Part shown: positions 1 through 10,204 of the stretch, piece by piece
Numbering within the stretch: position 1 is the first letter of the stretch
How the letters are laid out: each line of letters starts with the position of its first letter
Source: Kondoa malvinella
Lineage: Eukaryota > Basidiomycota > Agaricostilbomycetes > Agaricostilbales > Kondoaceae
Length of the DNA stretch: 64,000 nt
NCBI GenBank assembly: GCA_039545315.1
Contig: BCIM01000002.1
Coordinates: forward strand, 1,898,331 to 1,962,330
Direction of reading: 5' to 3'
Made by a program: the position numbers and the translations under genes
Notes under the pieces: generated by a model
Seen by the model: only the letters and a program-made list of their open reading frames with translations
Database searches by the model: none
What the model was told of the DNA's origin: nothing

Positions 1-349
1 GCTACATTGGCCAGAAACAAGGCAACCATGTCATTATGAATTGCTTCGGCGGGCCGCATCAGAGCTTTGTAGCAAGCGGCAGCGAAGGTCAGAAGAAGTG
101 CGCTTGCTGTCGTTCGCCTGCTGATACTCGTTCGTAGACTCGAACGTCTATGTCTGGCGGAAAGAGACCGGCGCCTTAGTGGAAACACTGCTTGGTCACA
201 CAAGAGGCAGTGTGAATGCAGTAGCTTGGTGTCCATCAAATACAGAACTGTTCGCGAGTGCCGGGGACGATCACACTGTTAGAATATGGCGCCCAGCAGC
301 TGAATGTACGGAGCCTCTGCGGGAATTTGGCAGCTCACGTTCGAGTTGA
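1..349 (+). CDS. GID7: GID complex WD40 subunit, Gid7/WDR26 family (3' end only)
   Basis: Exons <1..87 and 138..349, with a 50-base intron. The translated end reads as the last two WD40 blades of a Gid7/WDR26 protein: a NCFGG..SF strand, then SGSEDSNVYVWR, a VNAVAWCP segment, and an ASAGDDHTVRIW repeat before a short tail and TGA. This GGxxxxFxxSGSE...VYIW arrangement is typical of WDR26/Gid7, the scaffold that forms the ring-shaped GID/CTLH ubiquitin ligase, which in yeast targets gluconeogenic enzymes. The upstream part, including the LisH/CTLH region, lies outside the window, so length and start cannot be judged. Its stop lies 30 bases from the stop of the convergent PPR gene. Confidence 0.85.
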
Positions 350-379
350 AAGAGCTAGTACATACAGGCATCCAATGTA

Positions 380-3300
380 TTATTGTATTACAAGACTACT
401 CGTCCGCTTTTCGTGAGCTCTTCGAGTGATCGACAGATCCCTATTGTTACATGCTTCGATTGCCCTTGGATACTTGTTCCGCAACTCGTCAACCGATCCT
501 ATACGTCCAGACTTGCTATTGATTGCGTCCGCCAACATGTCGAGTGTCTGCCGATAGACTGCAAAGGAATCAGGATCTTCCACCTTGAACAGAGAATTGG
601 AGTTTGTGCGATATTCCGCCACCTCGTGTAGAAGTTCTTCGCCTGTCTTGTCTTCCGCTTCCTCTGGAGCTTGGTCTCCCAGAAGTGGATCAAACAACTC
701 CCGGAGTCTACGCTTGCCGACGATTGGATCGGAAGGCTTTGAGGAATGGCTTTCTTCCGGTATCAGCACCGTTTCTACTATCCAGAGAGCGTGTTGAAGC
801 TGCTGCGCCCTGATAGTCGCTTGGCAAAGGTGATTCCAGTTGGCCGTGTCAAAACCAAAGCCACTGTCCTGCACTTGCACCCATCGGTCCACGATCTCGT
901 CGTGTCTGTCTACGCCGGCCAGAGCTTGGATGACAATTGATAGAGGCATGCAAAGCTGTCCGCCTCTGACTTGTATTGGTTCTGACGTCGAATCGCCTAT
1001 TGCTGCGGTGGAGAAGTCCTGACATGCACGCTCAAAGGTGGCATCCCAAATCTGCAATACCGCTTCAATGTTGCCTTCGCGCCTGTACGCATCCAACAGA
1101 GAGCTATACGCAATGATCGTTGGCTGCTCTCCTTGCTTGCCAATCCGCTCGAATATTCGCAAGGCGTTCGCAGCCTTCCGTGTCTTGGCATAGTGATGGA
1201 TGACCGGACCGAGCAAAGTGCTGTAAGCTTCTCGCTGATCTGCTGGCTTGTCGTGCCCCGGAGACAGTCTAGGTGCAGACCTCTTCGAGTATTGGGTGAT
1301 CACTTCTTCTGCCTCGTCCATGTTCGCGCCATCTTCGTCGTTCAGATAGGCATTGACGAGATTGGCCGCAAAGACAGACGTGTCTGCAAGATTTCGGCGC
1401 TGCATCTCACTGAGATATAGACCAGCTGCTTCTTTCTCTCCGTTGTCCAGGAAGGTCTTGATCATGATTGCAAAATGATGCGCGTTCAGTTGAACAAGAG
1501 ACTTGCTCTTATCGGCTTGGGCGAATATCGATTCTGCGGTTGCGATATGACCCCCTGAGGCTGCAGCTTGCAGTAAAGCAGAGATAGTCACTTGATCTGG
1601 CTGCATCTTCAGATCAGGAAGAGTTGAGACGATATCCAGTAGACGCTTGAAGGGCGCTCCAGACAGCATGAGGCACTTGAGAGCGACATTATATGCAGCG
1701 ATATCGGGCTTGAGTCGCGAACCGGGAGATTGACGCAATTGCTCAAAGATGTCCATCGCTTTGCTGTATTGATTGATGTTGACATAAACGGTCATCATAG
1801 TCGTCCACATGAACAGATCTACGTGGACACGCGCTGTTTGAGCTTTTGCAAAGAATTGCACCGCGCCATTCCAGTCGCCGCGTTTGACATATACTGAGAG
1901 CATTTGTGTCCAAATCTTTGGGTTATGTGGGACGATCTTGAGCTTGATCTGGGGCTGCTTGTTCATGTCCTCCCATAACTCCTCTGCTTTGCGCACGTCT
2001 GCCCGCTTGACCAATCCAGCCATAACTGCCAAATACCATCCGATCTGCCTGTCTGGAGGATATTCGCGCTGGAGGAGAACAAGCGCATCTTCAACCTGAT
2101 CGCGTTGAACTGATTCGCGGATAGCATCTAAAATGTTGCTGGAGCGAACCCTCTTTGAGTGTTCAACATCATTGGAGACCATGGTGTAAGCAGCAAGAGC
2201 AAGCTTTGGCCAGTGAGCGCCATAGTCTCTGAGTGCGGGTAGTGCATTGGCGCTGAATTTCAGAACTTGCCATGCTTCGCGATACTGGCCAACTTTGATG
2301 CGATTGTCTGCAAATGCTGTGGCTTCATTGGCGGGAATCCTTGATGGCGAAGGCAGTGGACTATCATCTTCTAAGCCTGTCGAAATAGCTAATGTCGCTG
2401 CGCGCGAATAACAATGACGCTGGCGAGCTGGTCGTTTGAGCGAGGGAACTTGAGCGCTGTCGAGAAGGGTATTGATGCAAGTTTGTGATTCGACGGGTAT
2501 TGTCTGGCCAAGCGTGTGACCTAACATGCGATATGGGAATACAGATGATGGTGTCTGACGATCGATGAGACTGTTCCAGACAAGAGAGAAGCCTTCTTTC
2601 TGAGCGGTGCTGAGATGGAGGTATTCGTACTTGGCATCGTGTCGAATAACGAATTGCCGCAGGTAATCTTCTGGGGAGCAAGAGAAGCTGGCTTCTTGAA
2701 AGATCATCAACGAGTCTTCTTTTGAACATCGGAGAAAGAACAGTCGTGTCATTTCTTGTACTCGTTCGACATATGGCCGACGTGATTTCCACTGGTTTCC
2801 GGAGAATCGAATGGAGCTTTGAAGCAAGAGGCGTTGTAGAGTTTGGATTTCAGCTTCAGTCTGATTGAGTGGTCGCCTCGTCGGGTCTTGCAACGATAGG
2901 AGAAATGTGCAAGCATCTTGTACGCGACTGCTGATCGATGGATCGCTGCAGCAGAGTGGGCGTGTCTTTGCCAACAGGGTCTGTAAGAATCGCGTTCGAC
3001 TGGCTGGAGAGCGATCGCTGTTTTTATAGATGACATGCTGATCTTCGAAGACGTCTAGATTATGTACTTGCGCTGCCAGAGGGGTCTGTGTCGCATCGAA
3101 GGGGATACCGACAGGCGTAGACGACAAGGCATCAGAAAAGTCGGCACACTCTGGAAAGGGTTGCCTAATGACTGCTTGCTGCGAAGTATTTGTAGCTACC
3201 GAGAAAGATGCCGTCTGATTGATGTGGTCATTGGGACGAGTACCGATGCTCTTGGGGTGTCTATCGAAAGGCAATCTTCCAGACAGATAGCTGAACGATT

Positions 3301-3709
3301 GATGCGTTTGGCCGCTCGAACATGCCTTGAGGGCATTCCAGCTCTTGCTGCACTCGACTTTGAAGTCTTTATAGGAAGGTCGAAAGTACGATGGCCGTAT
3401 AGATTCGTGATAGGCGTAGCGAGTGTAGACTGGCAGTGGAAAGACAGAGGGAGGTAAGAGAAAGTCGAGAAAGATGCCATCTCGTGACACTGAAGCTGGA
3501 GTTGCACAATAGGTGGAGGCTGACGCTCTGAAGGAATTCGAGGTTGAAGATTTGCCAAAGTTGAGCAACAGGTCACGGATGGAATGACTCCGCTGTTGGC
3601 CAGTGCGCATGTGCTTGCCTGTACATGCTGATGAGCTGCCATTGCTGCTGCAGTCAATAGGCGAGCTTACCGTGCCGTCCTCGAGTTCATGCGTCCGATA
3701 GATCGACAA
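380..3709 (-). CDS. pentatricopeptide repeat (PPR) protein, probably mitochondrial
   Basis: One uninterrupted reading frame of up to 1109 codons. From about residue 540 to 900 it is made of helical pairs spaced about 35 residues apart, with typical PPR wording such as WTQMLSVYVKRGDWNGAVQ, DLFMWTTMMTVYVNINQYSK and KPDIAAYNVALKCLM. PPR proteins bind organellar RNA and act in its maturation or translation. The first ATG gives an acidic start; the next in-frame Met (residue 34, near base 3610) is followed by a Ser/Arg-rich, acid-poor stretch that looks more like a mitochondrial presequence, so that start may be used. Which RNA it binds cannot be told. It lacks introns, unusual beside its neighbours. 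Its 3' end converges closely on the GID7 gene. Confidence 0.8.
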   Translation of the reverse strand: MSIYRTHELEDGTVSSPIDCSSNGSSSACTGKHMRTGQQRSHSIRDLLLNFGKSSTSNSFRASASTYCATPASVSRDGIFLDFLLPPSVFPLPVYTRYAYHESIRPSYFRPSYKDFKVECSKSWNALKACSSGQTHQSFSYLSGRLPFDRHPKSIGTRPNDHINQTASFSVATNTSQQAVIRQPFPECADFSDALSSTPVGIPFDATQTPLAAQVHNLDVFEDQHVIYKNSDRSPASRTRFLQTLLAKTRPLCCSDPSISSRVQDACTFLLSLQDPTRRPLNQTEAEIQTLQRLLLQSSIRFSGNQWKSRRPYVERVQEMTRLFFLRCSKEDSLMIFQEASFSCSPEDYLRQFVIRHDAKYEYLHLSTAQKEGFSLVWNSLIDRQTPSSVFPYRMLGHTLGQTIPVESQTCINTLLDSAQVPSLKRPARQRHCYSRAATLAISTGLEDDSPLPSPSRIPANEATAFADNRIKVGQYREAWQVLKFSANALPALRDYGAHWPKLALAAYTMVSNDVEHSKRVRSSNILDAIRESVQRDQVEDALVLLQREYPPDRQIGWYLAVMAGLVKRADVRKAEELWEDMNKQPQIKLKIVPHNPKIWTQMLSVYVKRGDWNGAVQFFAKAQTARVHVDLFMWTTMMTVYVNINQYSKAMDIFEQLRQSPGSRLKPDIAAYNVALKCLMLSGAPFKRLLDIVSTLPDLKMQPDQVTISALLQAAASGGHIATAESIFAQADKSKSLVQLNAHHFAIMIKTFLDNGEKEAAGLYLSEMQRRNLADTSVFAANLVNAYLNDEDGANMDEAEEVITQYSKRSAPRLSPGHDKPADQREAYSTLLGPVIHHYAKTRKAANALRIFERIGKQGEQPTIIAYSSLLDAYRREGNIEAVLQIWDATFERACQDFSTAAIGDSTSEPIQVRGGQLCMPLSIVIQALAGVDRHDEIVDRWVQVQDSGFGFDTANWNHLCQATIRAQQLQHALWIVETVLIPEESHSSKPSDPIVGKRRLRELFDPLLGDQAPEEAEDKTGEELLHEVAEYRTNSNSLFKVEDPDSFAVYRQTLDMLADAINSKSGRIGSVDELRNKYPRAIEACNNRDLSITRRAHEKRTSSLVIQ

Positions 3710-3956
3710 CGATTTTGGCCCCTTTGTTCTCTTGCAGCTAGCCTGAACACAGGTTATGTGAGCTTCCTAGCCATTGGAAGGACCTGCATCAGCTTACGAT
3801 ACAGAATGCTTTTCACTTCGATCGCCGCTGCAGCTCAAGACTTGGACACAAGATTCTTGACGAAGTGATGTCAAGGTCTCGGATAGGTTGCGACATAAAT
3901 CCATTTCTATCAACAGCCCTTGTACAAACATTCCAAATCTAAACACTTGTAGCTCT

Positions 3957-5030
3957 TCATTCAATCTTCTCTTCCGAACTTCCAGTTTTCTGTTTGCCCC
4001 TCGCTGGACCTTTCGATCTCACTGGCATGCGCACACCTTGTCGCGCCAAAGCTATACCAAGGAGTGTAGGTTCTGTAAAAGGGTTGATCAGTAATTGATA
4101 TAGTGGTCGATAATATTCTTCCCCATACCTTCCATACCGGTACTGATTGGGACAGCGAGACATTAGATGACAATTCCACGCCAACTAGTGCTGAAGAGGC
4201 TTACAATCTTTTGGCGCTGGTGACGGTGAACTGCGAAGTTTGGGCAGTAGCGAGTACAGGCGATACAGGCGAGATCAAGCCAGCCAGATCGCTTAGAGTA
4301 ACGCGTAGTGTGTAATTGCCTTCTGTCCGTACACTGAAGATCAACGACAAGAATCAGCAATGCCCTAGCCTCATTGCAAAGAGAACTCACGAAAGGTCAG
4401 GAAAGACGAAAAAGACGCCCTCTTGATTCTTGTCATCAACGACTTTGTAGCCCGAAGCATGAAGAGAGCCGATCAGGTTCTGCGTTGTATCCGATACTAG
4501 GCAATGCTGCTGCTGAGCAGGTGAAGCATGCGATGTGGCTTCTGGGCTGGAAGCTGATGAAGAACTGCTGCTTTGTTCTAGCCCACTTTGATCTGATCTG
4601 GTCAGAGAGCGACATGTTCAGCCGGACCGATAGAACAAGATGGTAGAGCTTACTGTGGTGACGTTGAGCCAGGTTCACCTCGATGCAGCTCCGCTGACAT
4701 GATGAAATACGAGATGTCCACGTGTCTGTCATATGGTTGGATGAGCACCGTGGTGTTATGAACAAGAGAAACCCACTGAGGAGAGATGGACTGGCCCGAA
4801 GCTCCATCTCTTGCTGATACTCGGACTACCAGCGGAGGAGTAAGAGGTCTTCGACTGATAGATGGGCATCAGCATGTTGCTCTATAGCAGGACTTGAGAG
4901 TTCGGACACACTCTTTATTGCTTAGCCCACATAATCGACCGCGTTGGATCTGCTGTACTATTTCTAGTTCGTACTGAATGGTCGGAAGGCTCTCTTGAGT
5001 TGCGACCAGACTTTGCGTGACTGTGGACAT
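3957..5030 (-). CDS. velvet-domain transcriptional regulator (VelB/VosA type)
   Basis: Six exons: 4912-5030, 4654-4854, 4391-4597, 4205-4333, 4129-4142 (14 bases) and 3957-4072, giving 261 residues. The joined protein contains the velvet domain almost end to end: YELEIVQQIQRGRLCG followed by NKDRRPLTPPLVVRV, then QNLIGSLHASGYKV, EGVFFVFPDLSVRTEGNYTL, SAKRFTGMEEPT and the basic ARQGVRMPVRSKG tail. Velvet proteins bind DNA with an NF-kB-like fold, form hetero-dimers, and couple light and development to secondary metabolism. A Ser/Gln-rich insert of about 30 residues sits between the two halves of the domain, as in VelB, although VelB inserts are longer; this favours VelB over VosA but does not prove it. 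The gene is divergent from the NAPE-PLD gene. Confidence 0.9.
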
Positions 5031-5529
5031 GAGGAGATTTGCAACTGGTCGACAGGATCAGCGAGCTGCGAGGCATGCTGACATTCTTGGCTTTTGCTGG
5101 CGCCGAAGCGTGCTTGACGTCCTCCACGAAGGGTGCCGATACAACGGAAGCCAGCGAAGTTACTCCATCCACTGCTTCGGTACTCTTGGCAGGCGAGCGG
5201 CTTCCACCTTTGTCGATCTTTTATGCCAGGACAACGGCCGAGACATGGAGAGACACATCACGCTCCATTTCCCCCACCAGAACTTCGGGCGCCCGTTCGA
5301 TTAGACTGATTAGACTGAGTGCCTGTTCTGTTCTCGGAGGTATACTACTACTGTAGAGCGAGAGTCGACTGCAGGGACAAATTGTAGGGCGGCGTATTGC
5401 ATTGAACTCTTCAAATTGAGATGGTTGTTCCAATAAAACCACGTAACAGTAATCATTCGCGTGTTGCAAGCTGTCCACAATATTCTGGCAAGGCAGCCAA
5501 AGCTCCGTCAAGCTTGCCAATTGTCTACC
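5031..5529. other. divergent intergenic region, velvet gene / NAPE-PLD gene
   Basis: About 500 bases between two divergent start codons. A reading frame on each strand crosses it but neither resembles a protein. It probably holds both promoters; no specific site was recognised. Confidence 0.5.
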
Positions 5530-7114
5530 ATGGCTCTGACGTTTGAGCTACATCGTTCGACAAGCGAGAGGACGCATCATTGGTTCGACGGCACCTTTTG
5601 TAACCCTTGGCCAAGTTTCTACAACGGAGACCCAAAGCAAGACAGGACGCGCAACGGCAAGATCGTGTATGACATATTCAAAGAGTCAAAGAAAGAGCCA
5701 ATGCCTTCAGCGGACAAGTTGGTTCAAGTCATCAAGCCTGACTGGCAAGCAGGGCCAAAAGACTCTCTCAAAGCGACTTGGCTTGGTCATGCTTCATTCT
5801 TGGTCGAATTCCCTTCGCAAACACAAGGCAGAGGCTTCCGCATTTTGTTTGACCCGTTTGTGATGAGCACATTCGGCAGAAGCTGAACTCACGAGCGGCA
5901 ACACAGGCAGCTGTCTCATCGGTGCTCTCCTTTTAGCTTCGTAGGATCCTCATATTGCAGCGGCTGATGTATGGCTAAGTCGCAGCCAGATGGGTCCGGC
6001 ACGTTTCACAACAGCGTAGGTCCAGACAAAGACTTTCAGCTGCTTCTGACAGCCTGGACACAGTCCATGCAAAGCAGAAGAGCTTCCAGAGGTCGATGTA
6101 GTCTGTTTATCGCATAATCATTAGTTTGTCGTGTCTTATCTAAACAGTCTCGAACTGACTTATCGTAACAGTGACCATCTGTGAGTATATCTAGGCCGTA
6201 TCACCGATCTGACAATGCTCTCAGTGACCTGCCAACCTTACGTGCCATTATCGCTTCGTAAGTCTGCAAGCTCTTCTGTAGAACTATTGGTTTGCTCATG
6301 TGCGCATGCCAGACAACCAAAAGATCACCCAGTCCAGTTCTTCGTCCCGCTCAAGGTCGGGGAGCTCCTCCAAACACTAACGCCGCACGTCACCGAAGTA
6401 GACTGGTGGGACGAAGTATCTATAAAGTCGTCTTCCGGCAACTTTACCATCGCTGCTACACCAGCACAGCACGCCACGGGAAGGGGCGTATTTGACCACC
6501 AGGCAACAGCTTGGGTTTCATACGTGGTCAAGTCAGATACGAAAAAATACTTCTTCACAGGCGACACTGGTTATCGGACGGTGATGAAGGCTGACATCGG
6601 TAGAGAGAAGGAACTGCCTACTTGTCCGGCTTTCAAGGAGATAGGTGCAAAATATGGACCGTTTGACTTGGCTTGCGTACCTATTGGGTCAGTCTAACGC
6701 TTCAATGGCAATCTCCGGTCGCTAATTGTGCCATAGAGCTTACAAGCCCTATCATGTCTTCAGCCCAAGTGAAATCGATCAGTCATTCTCGAGTAACCTT
6801 TGCTAATCATGCGCAGTGCACGTAAGCCCTGAAGATGCGGTCGAGATTCACAAAGACATCAAATCGAAGAAGAGCATCTCTATGCATGTAAGCTTGTATA
6901 AGTTCTGCTTGAAAAGCAAGTGCTGATCTGAAGCAGTATGGGACATGGGTCTTGACGTGCGTATCTTCACTGGTCAGTGATACTTGGCTAATTCTGTTCT
7001 AGGGACGAAGCGGTTGATGAACCGCCCAAGCGACTCGCGGAAGCACTCAAGACGGAAGGGATACCAGCTGACGAATTTGTCTCCATTCGTATAGGCGAGA
7101 CATTGGCAGTATAA
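5530..7114 (+). CDS. NAPE-PLD family metallo-beta-lactamase phospholipase (FMP30-like)
   Basis: Ten exons: 5530-5859, 5945-6015, 6064-6123, 6172-6180 (9 bases), 6225-6257, 6313-6687, 6737-6768, 6817-6887, 6937-6956 and 7003-7114; 370 residues. The protein has TWLGHASFLVEFP, RILFDPF, the zinc-binding SHNHYDHLDLPTL motif made by joining three exons, ATPAQHATGRG, the FFTGDTGYR metal strand and SMHYGTWVLT. These are the landmarks of N-acylphosphatidylethanolamine-hydrolysing phospholipase D, which releases N-acylethanolamines from membrane lipid; the yeast member FMP30 is mitochondrial. The HxHxDH zinc ligands are intact. The boundary of exon 2 is the least certain join. The ATG at 5530 was chosen because the frame upstream has no other ATG. 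Confidence 0.88.
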
Positions 7115-7173
7115 GGAGTGCAGGCTATTGTGAATACCTTGTACAATTCATGCCAGTTGTTGTTTGGCACAGA

Positions 7174-8462
7174 ATGACGACTCGAAGCCGTACACTGCTT
7201 TTCTTGTCCTATAGGGATTCCGTCTCGAGACCTTCGACGAGCAGCTCAGTGTACAGCAGTCCACGAAGCAAGGCCAAGGGTAAAGGCAAAGAAAGAGGTC
7301 CAGAGGAAATCTCGCTGTTGGAACGAGGAGAAGCGCATGATGCAGAGGCAGAAGAGGCAGATGATGGCCTGCAAGCTCTTCCACCTCAATGGTGAGTTGT
7401 TCAGTGCACTCATGTAGCTTTGACATGAGCTTATTGCCATTCGCAAGGGTTGACTTGTCAGATAGAGTTGACGACATATTGGAGCGTGTTCAGCCCAAGA
7501 GTAGGTTTTGTATACCTAGCGAGCACTGTAGAAAGCTGACTTGGCGCGAAATAGTTGCACATTTGGACAAGCTTCATGCCAAACATGTCTTGCCTGGATT
7601 CAAAGACCGCTCAGCAGAAGAGCGCGACATCAATCGTGCTACGACAGACATCACAAAGGTGCATATCTTGTTATGCTAGCTGATTGAGGCTCATCTACGT
7701 GCGCAGGACTTTCGCGCATGTCATCAACTCATTCAGCAGATTGCACAAATGGCCAAGAACATGCAGAACGCTTCAGCTACTTCAAGAGAGCTGCTTATGA
7801 CCCAGAACGTGCAAACAGCGCTGGCCACTAGGCTACAGGATCTTAGCAGCGTGTTTCGCAAGAAGCAGAGCAACTATCTAAAGCGTATGTTCTGTCAATA
7901 CGTCAATCTTCAACGCTCAGCTCTAGATATAATAGAGCTACAAGGGCATGATTTAAGGTCACAAGATATACTGGCCGCTTCTGGATCAAGTCCAATGAAG
8001 GACTCTTTTGCTGCTCTTGAAGATGACATGAAATTAGTGAGGGCTTTGTTTGACCCGCAATGCCTCATCTAAGCCGCTACGTAGTCAAGCAATGAGCTGC
8101 AGGCGCAATCACTGGCTCTGGCTGAACCATCTACATCAAGAGCAGTCGAACAAAGAGTGCACGAGATTACCGGAATTGCGCAATCCATCTCTGAGCTCGC
8201 CGAACTCTTCAAAGACCTGTCCTCGCTCGTCATAGATCAAGGCACTCTACTAGATCGCGTCGACTACAATATTGAACAGATGGCAACAGACATCAAGGGC
8301 GCAGTCGAAGAACTTCAAACAGCTACCAAATACCAACAAAGGTCCGGCAAGAAGCGCATCATGTTTTTGCTCATCCTTCTCATTATTGGCGCCCTGCTCA
8401 TACTCATATACAAACCACGAAGGTCCACGCCGACAATGACACAGGCGAAGCGGTCGCGATAA
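7174..8462 (+). CDS. TLG2: t-SNARE, syntaxin-16 / TLG2 family
   Basis: Six exons: 7174-7391, 7448-7500, 7555-7658, 7707-7884, 7936-8036 and 8085-8462; 343 residues. The N-terminus TTRSRTLLFLSYRDS matches the conserved TLG2/syntaxin-16 start (the short peptide that Sec1/Munc18 protein Vps45 binds in the family). An Habc-type helical region follows, then a SNARE motif near residues 240-300 (EITGIAQSISELAELFKDLS, with the central Gln supplied by VIDQGTLLDRVDYNIEQ) and a C-terminal hydrophobic anchor (IMFLLILLIIGALLILIY) with a short luminal basic tail. It should act in fusion at the trans-Golgi/endosome. An ATG 24 bases upstream is in frame, but the second ATG gives the canonical start. Confidence 0.92.
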
Positions 8463-8794
8463 CATCTGATGCCCTCGCGTTTGCAGCATGCGAGGTCAAC
8501 GGAATAGAGAAGCGAATTCTCAATGCAAGAGAATGCCTGCTTTATAGAGGTGTATTATTGAGCGTGTCACCACAATGCTACTGAAGGTCCGTCCAGTGAT
8601 CAGCCGCCAGGATGTGACTAATAGAGCCTGTCAGCTTGATCTCAGTCATCGAAGCTTTGGCATTGCGACGGGAGTAAGGCAGTAGACATGGGTATACAGG
8701 CACATATTACTTGTAACGCTTGCTGAACTAGCTAATTCAATGTGTCGTCAAGAGCATGGCTAGCGACCGTATCAAACATGCATTTCGCGATAGT
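8463..8794. other. convergent intergenic region, TLG2 / MET14
   Basis: About 330 bases between two stop codons facing each other. I see no gene here; it should carry both 3' ends. Confidence 0.5.
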
Positions 8795-9639
8795 TTACAC
8801 AATGTTACGTTCTTGCAGATAGTCAACAAGAGTCTTGACAGAGTCGTCTACCGACTTTTCGTTGGTGTTGAGGTGAACTTCAGGCTTGGATGGAGCTTCG
8901 TAAGGTGCTGAGATACCAGTGAAGTCTGATTCAAGCTACTCGTCAGCTGCGGCAGAGATGACAGAACACAATGGCTACCTTTGATCTCGCCTGCTCTGGC
9001 TTTTTTGTACAAGCCCTTAGGGTCACGCTTCTCGGCTTCTTCAAGTGTGGTGTCTACATAGACCTATAGAGCATGACTTAGGTCCAATCTAAGGTAGAGT
9101 GCGCTGTAAGCGTACCTCAATGAACGCAAGGCCTGCATCCTCGTGCACTTTTCGTGCAGTCTCTCTGTCGACCTTGTACGGAGAGATAAAGGCAGTAATA
9201 GCAACAGTGCAGCTCGAAGCAAAGAGCTTGGAGACCTGAAGATGTGCTCAGTCAGCTCAAGGAACTCTCGCCTAGACTTTGACTGTACCTCGCCAATTCG
9301 ACGAATGTTTTCGTTTCTGTCCTTTTCGCTGAAGCCAAGATCCTTGTTCAGACCGAAGCGGACATTGTCACCATCCAGACGGAAGGCACGCTTTCCCAAT
9401 TGTAACAAAGCTGCCTCGAGAGCGACACCAATTGTAGATTTGCCAGAGCCTGTCCATGTCGACGTTAGCTGACCATGGCATGGCTGTATGTTACGATACT
9501 CACCTGACAATCCAGTCAACCACACGGTGGCTCCCTTCTGCCCAGTAAGCTTGTTTCGCATCTCTTCAGTCACCGACGACTCGCTACGCAAATCTTTCAG
9601 CTCCCCCTCTGCGCGAGTCAGCGTAAAGCCTACTGCCAT
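8795..9639 (-). CDS. MET14: adenylylsulfate (APS) kinase
   Basis: Five exons: 9504-9639, 9289-9449, 9116-9235, 8979-9063 and 8795-8925; 210 residues, normal length for the family. The enzyme phosphorylates APS with ATP to give PAPS in sulfate assimilation. The P-loop GLSGSGKST is split by intron 1 and restored by splicing. [41 protein letters not shown] and [20 protein letters not shown] follow in the usual order. It ends in YLQERNIV. The region upstream holds a perfect TCACGTGA box at 9741-9748, the kind of site through which Cbf1/Met4 drive sulfur genes in ascomycete yeasts; in-species regulation is inference. Confidence 0.95.
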
Positions 9640-10204
9640 GTGATGTTTGTTCCTTTGGATAGTTGAGCTGCCATTGTTGCTTGTTTGGTGCGAAAAGAGA
9701 TTTTCGCTCGCTCTTGCGCAATCCCGAATGGACGGACAAGTCACGTGACGACATGAACGTGCTGGCGCTCCAACGCGTTTCAAACAGAAGCATGATCTGC
9801 TGTCCGGCTCTGTCTATCAAACGTGCAGGACTGGCCCGCACCATACTTTCAATTCTCATCGCCTTTCTGGTCTCGTGCTTCTTGTGTTCCAGAAGCTCTT
9901 GCATTCACTTACATGCGTATATTCGACTACAGATATCACGACTGCGTGCTCTATATCTGTTATATCTATGCATGCATCTTTGCAGTCAGCAGTCGATGAT
10001 CACGGCATTCTGTCATGTTCGCCTAGCAATCTACCCGCGACTTGCTAGGCTATATCGCAATCCCTTGGCCAGTAGACTATCTTGACATCTTATCGTATAG
10101 ATAGCTGTGAGCCAAGCATCAGCTGCAGCCAAGCATCTGCAGTAGTTGACTACATAAAGCTATCTTGCTGTCGGAGCATCTTGACCTATCCTTGACTATC
10201 TAAA
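9640..10204. other. divergent promoter region, MET14 / membrane protein gene
   Basis: About 565 bases between divergent starts. It contains the TCACGTGA box and, nearer the membrane-protein gene, a direct repeat of GCCAAGCATC at 10111-10120 and 10128-10137. No gene is visible; the open frame crossing it has no protein-like character. Confidence 0.45.
9741..9748. promoter_or_regulatory. TCACGTGA E-box upstream of MET14
   Basis: A palindromic octamer 102-109 bases upstream of the MET14 start codon. In Saccharomyces the same octamer binds Cbf1 and recruits Met4/Met28 to sulfur genes, including MET14. Function here is inferred from position and sequence only. Confidence 0.55.

Noticed and set aside
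5221..5520. 99-codon minus-strand frame between velvet and NAPE-PLD genes
   Set aside because: It lies upstream of the velvet start, shows no velvet or other homology and no in-frame splice to the velvet exons.
9663..10085. 140-codon plus-strand frame upstream of the membrane-protein gene
   Set aside because: It overlaps the MET14 promoter including the TCACGTGA box and reads as Ser/Leu/Arg-rich noise.
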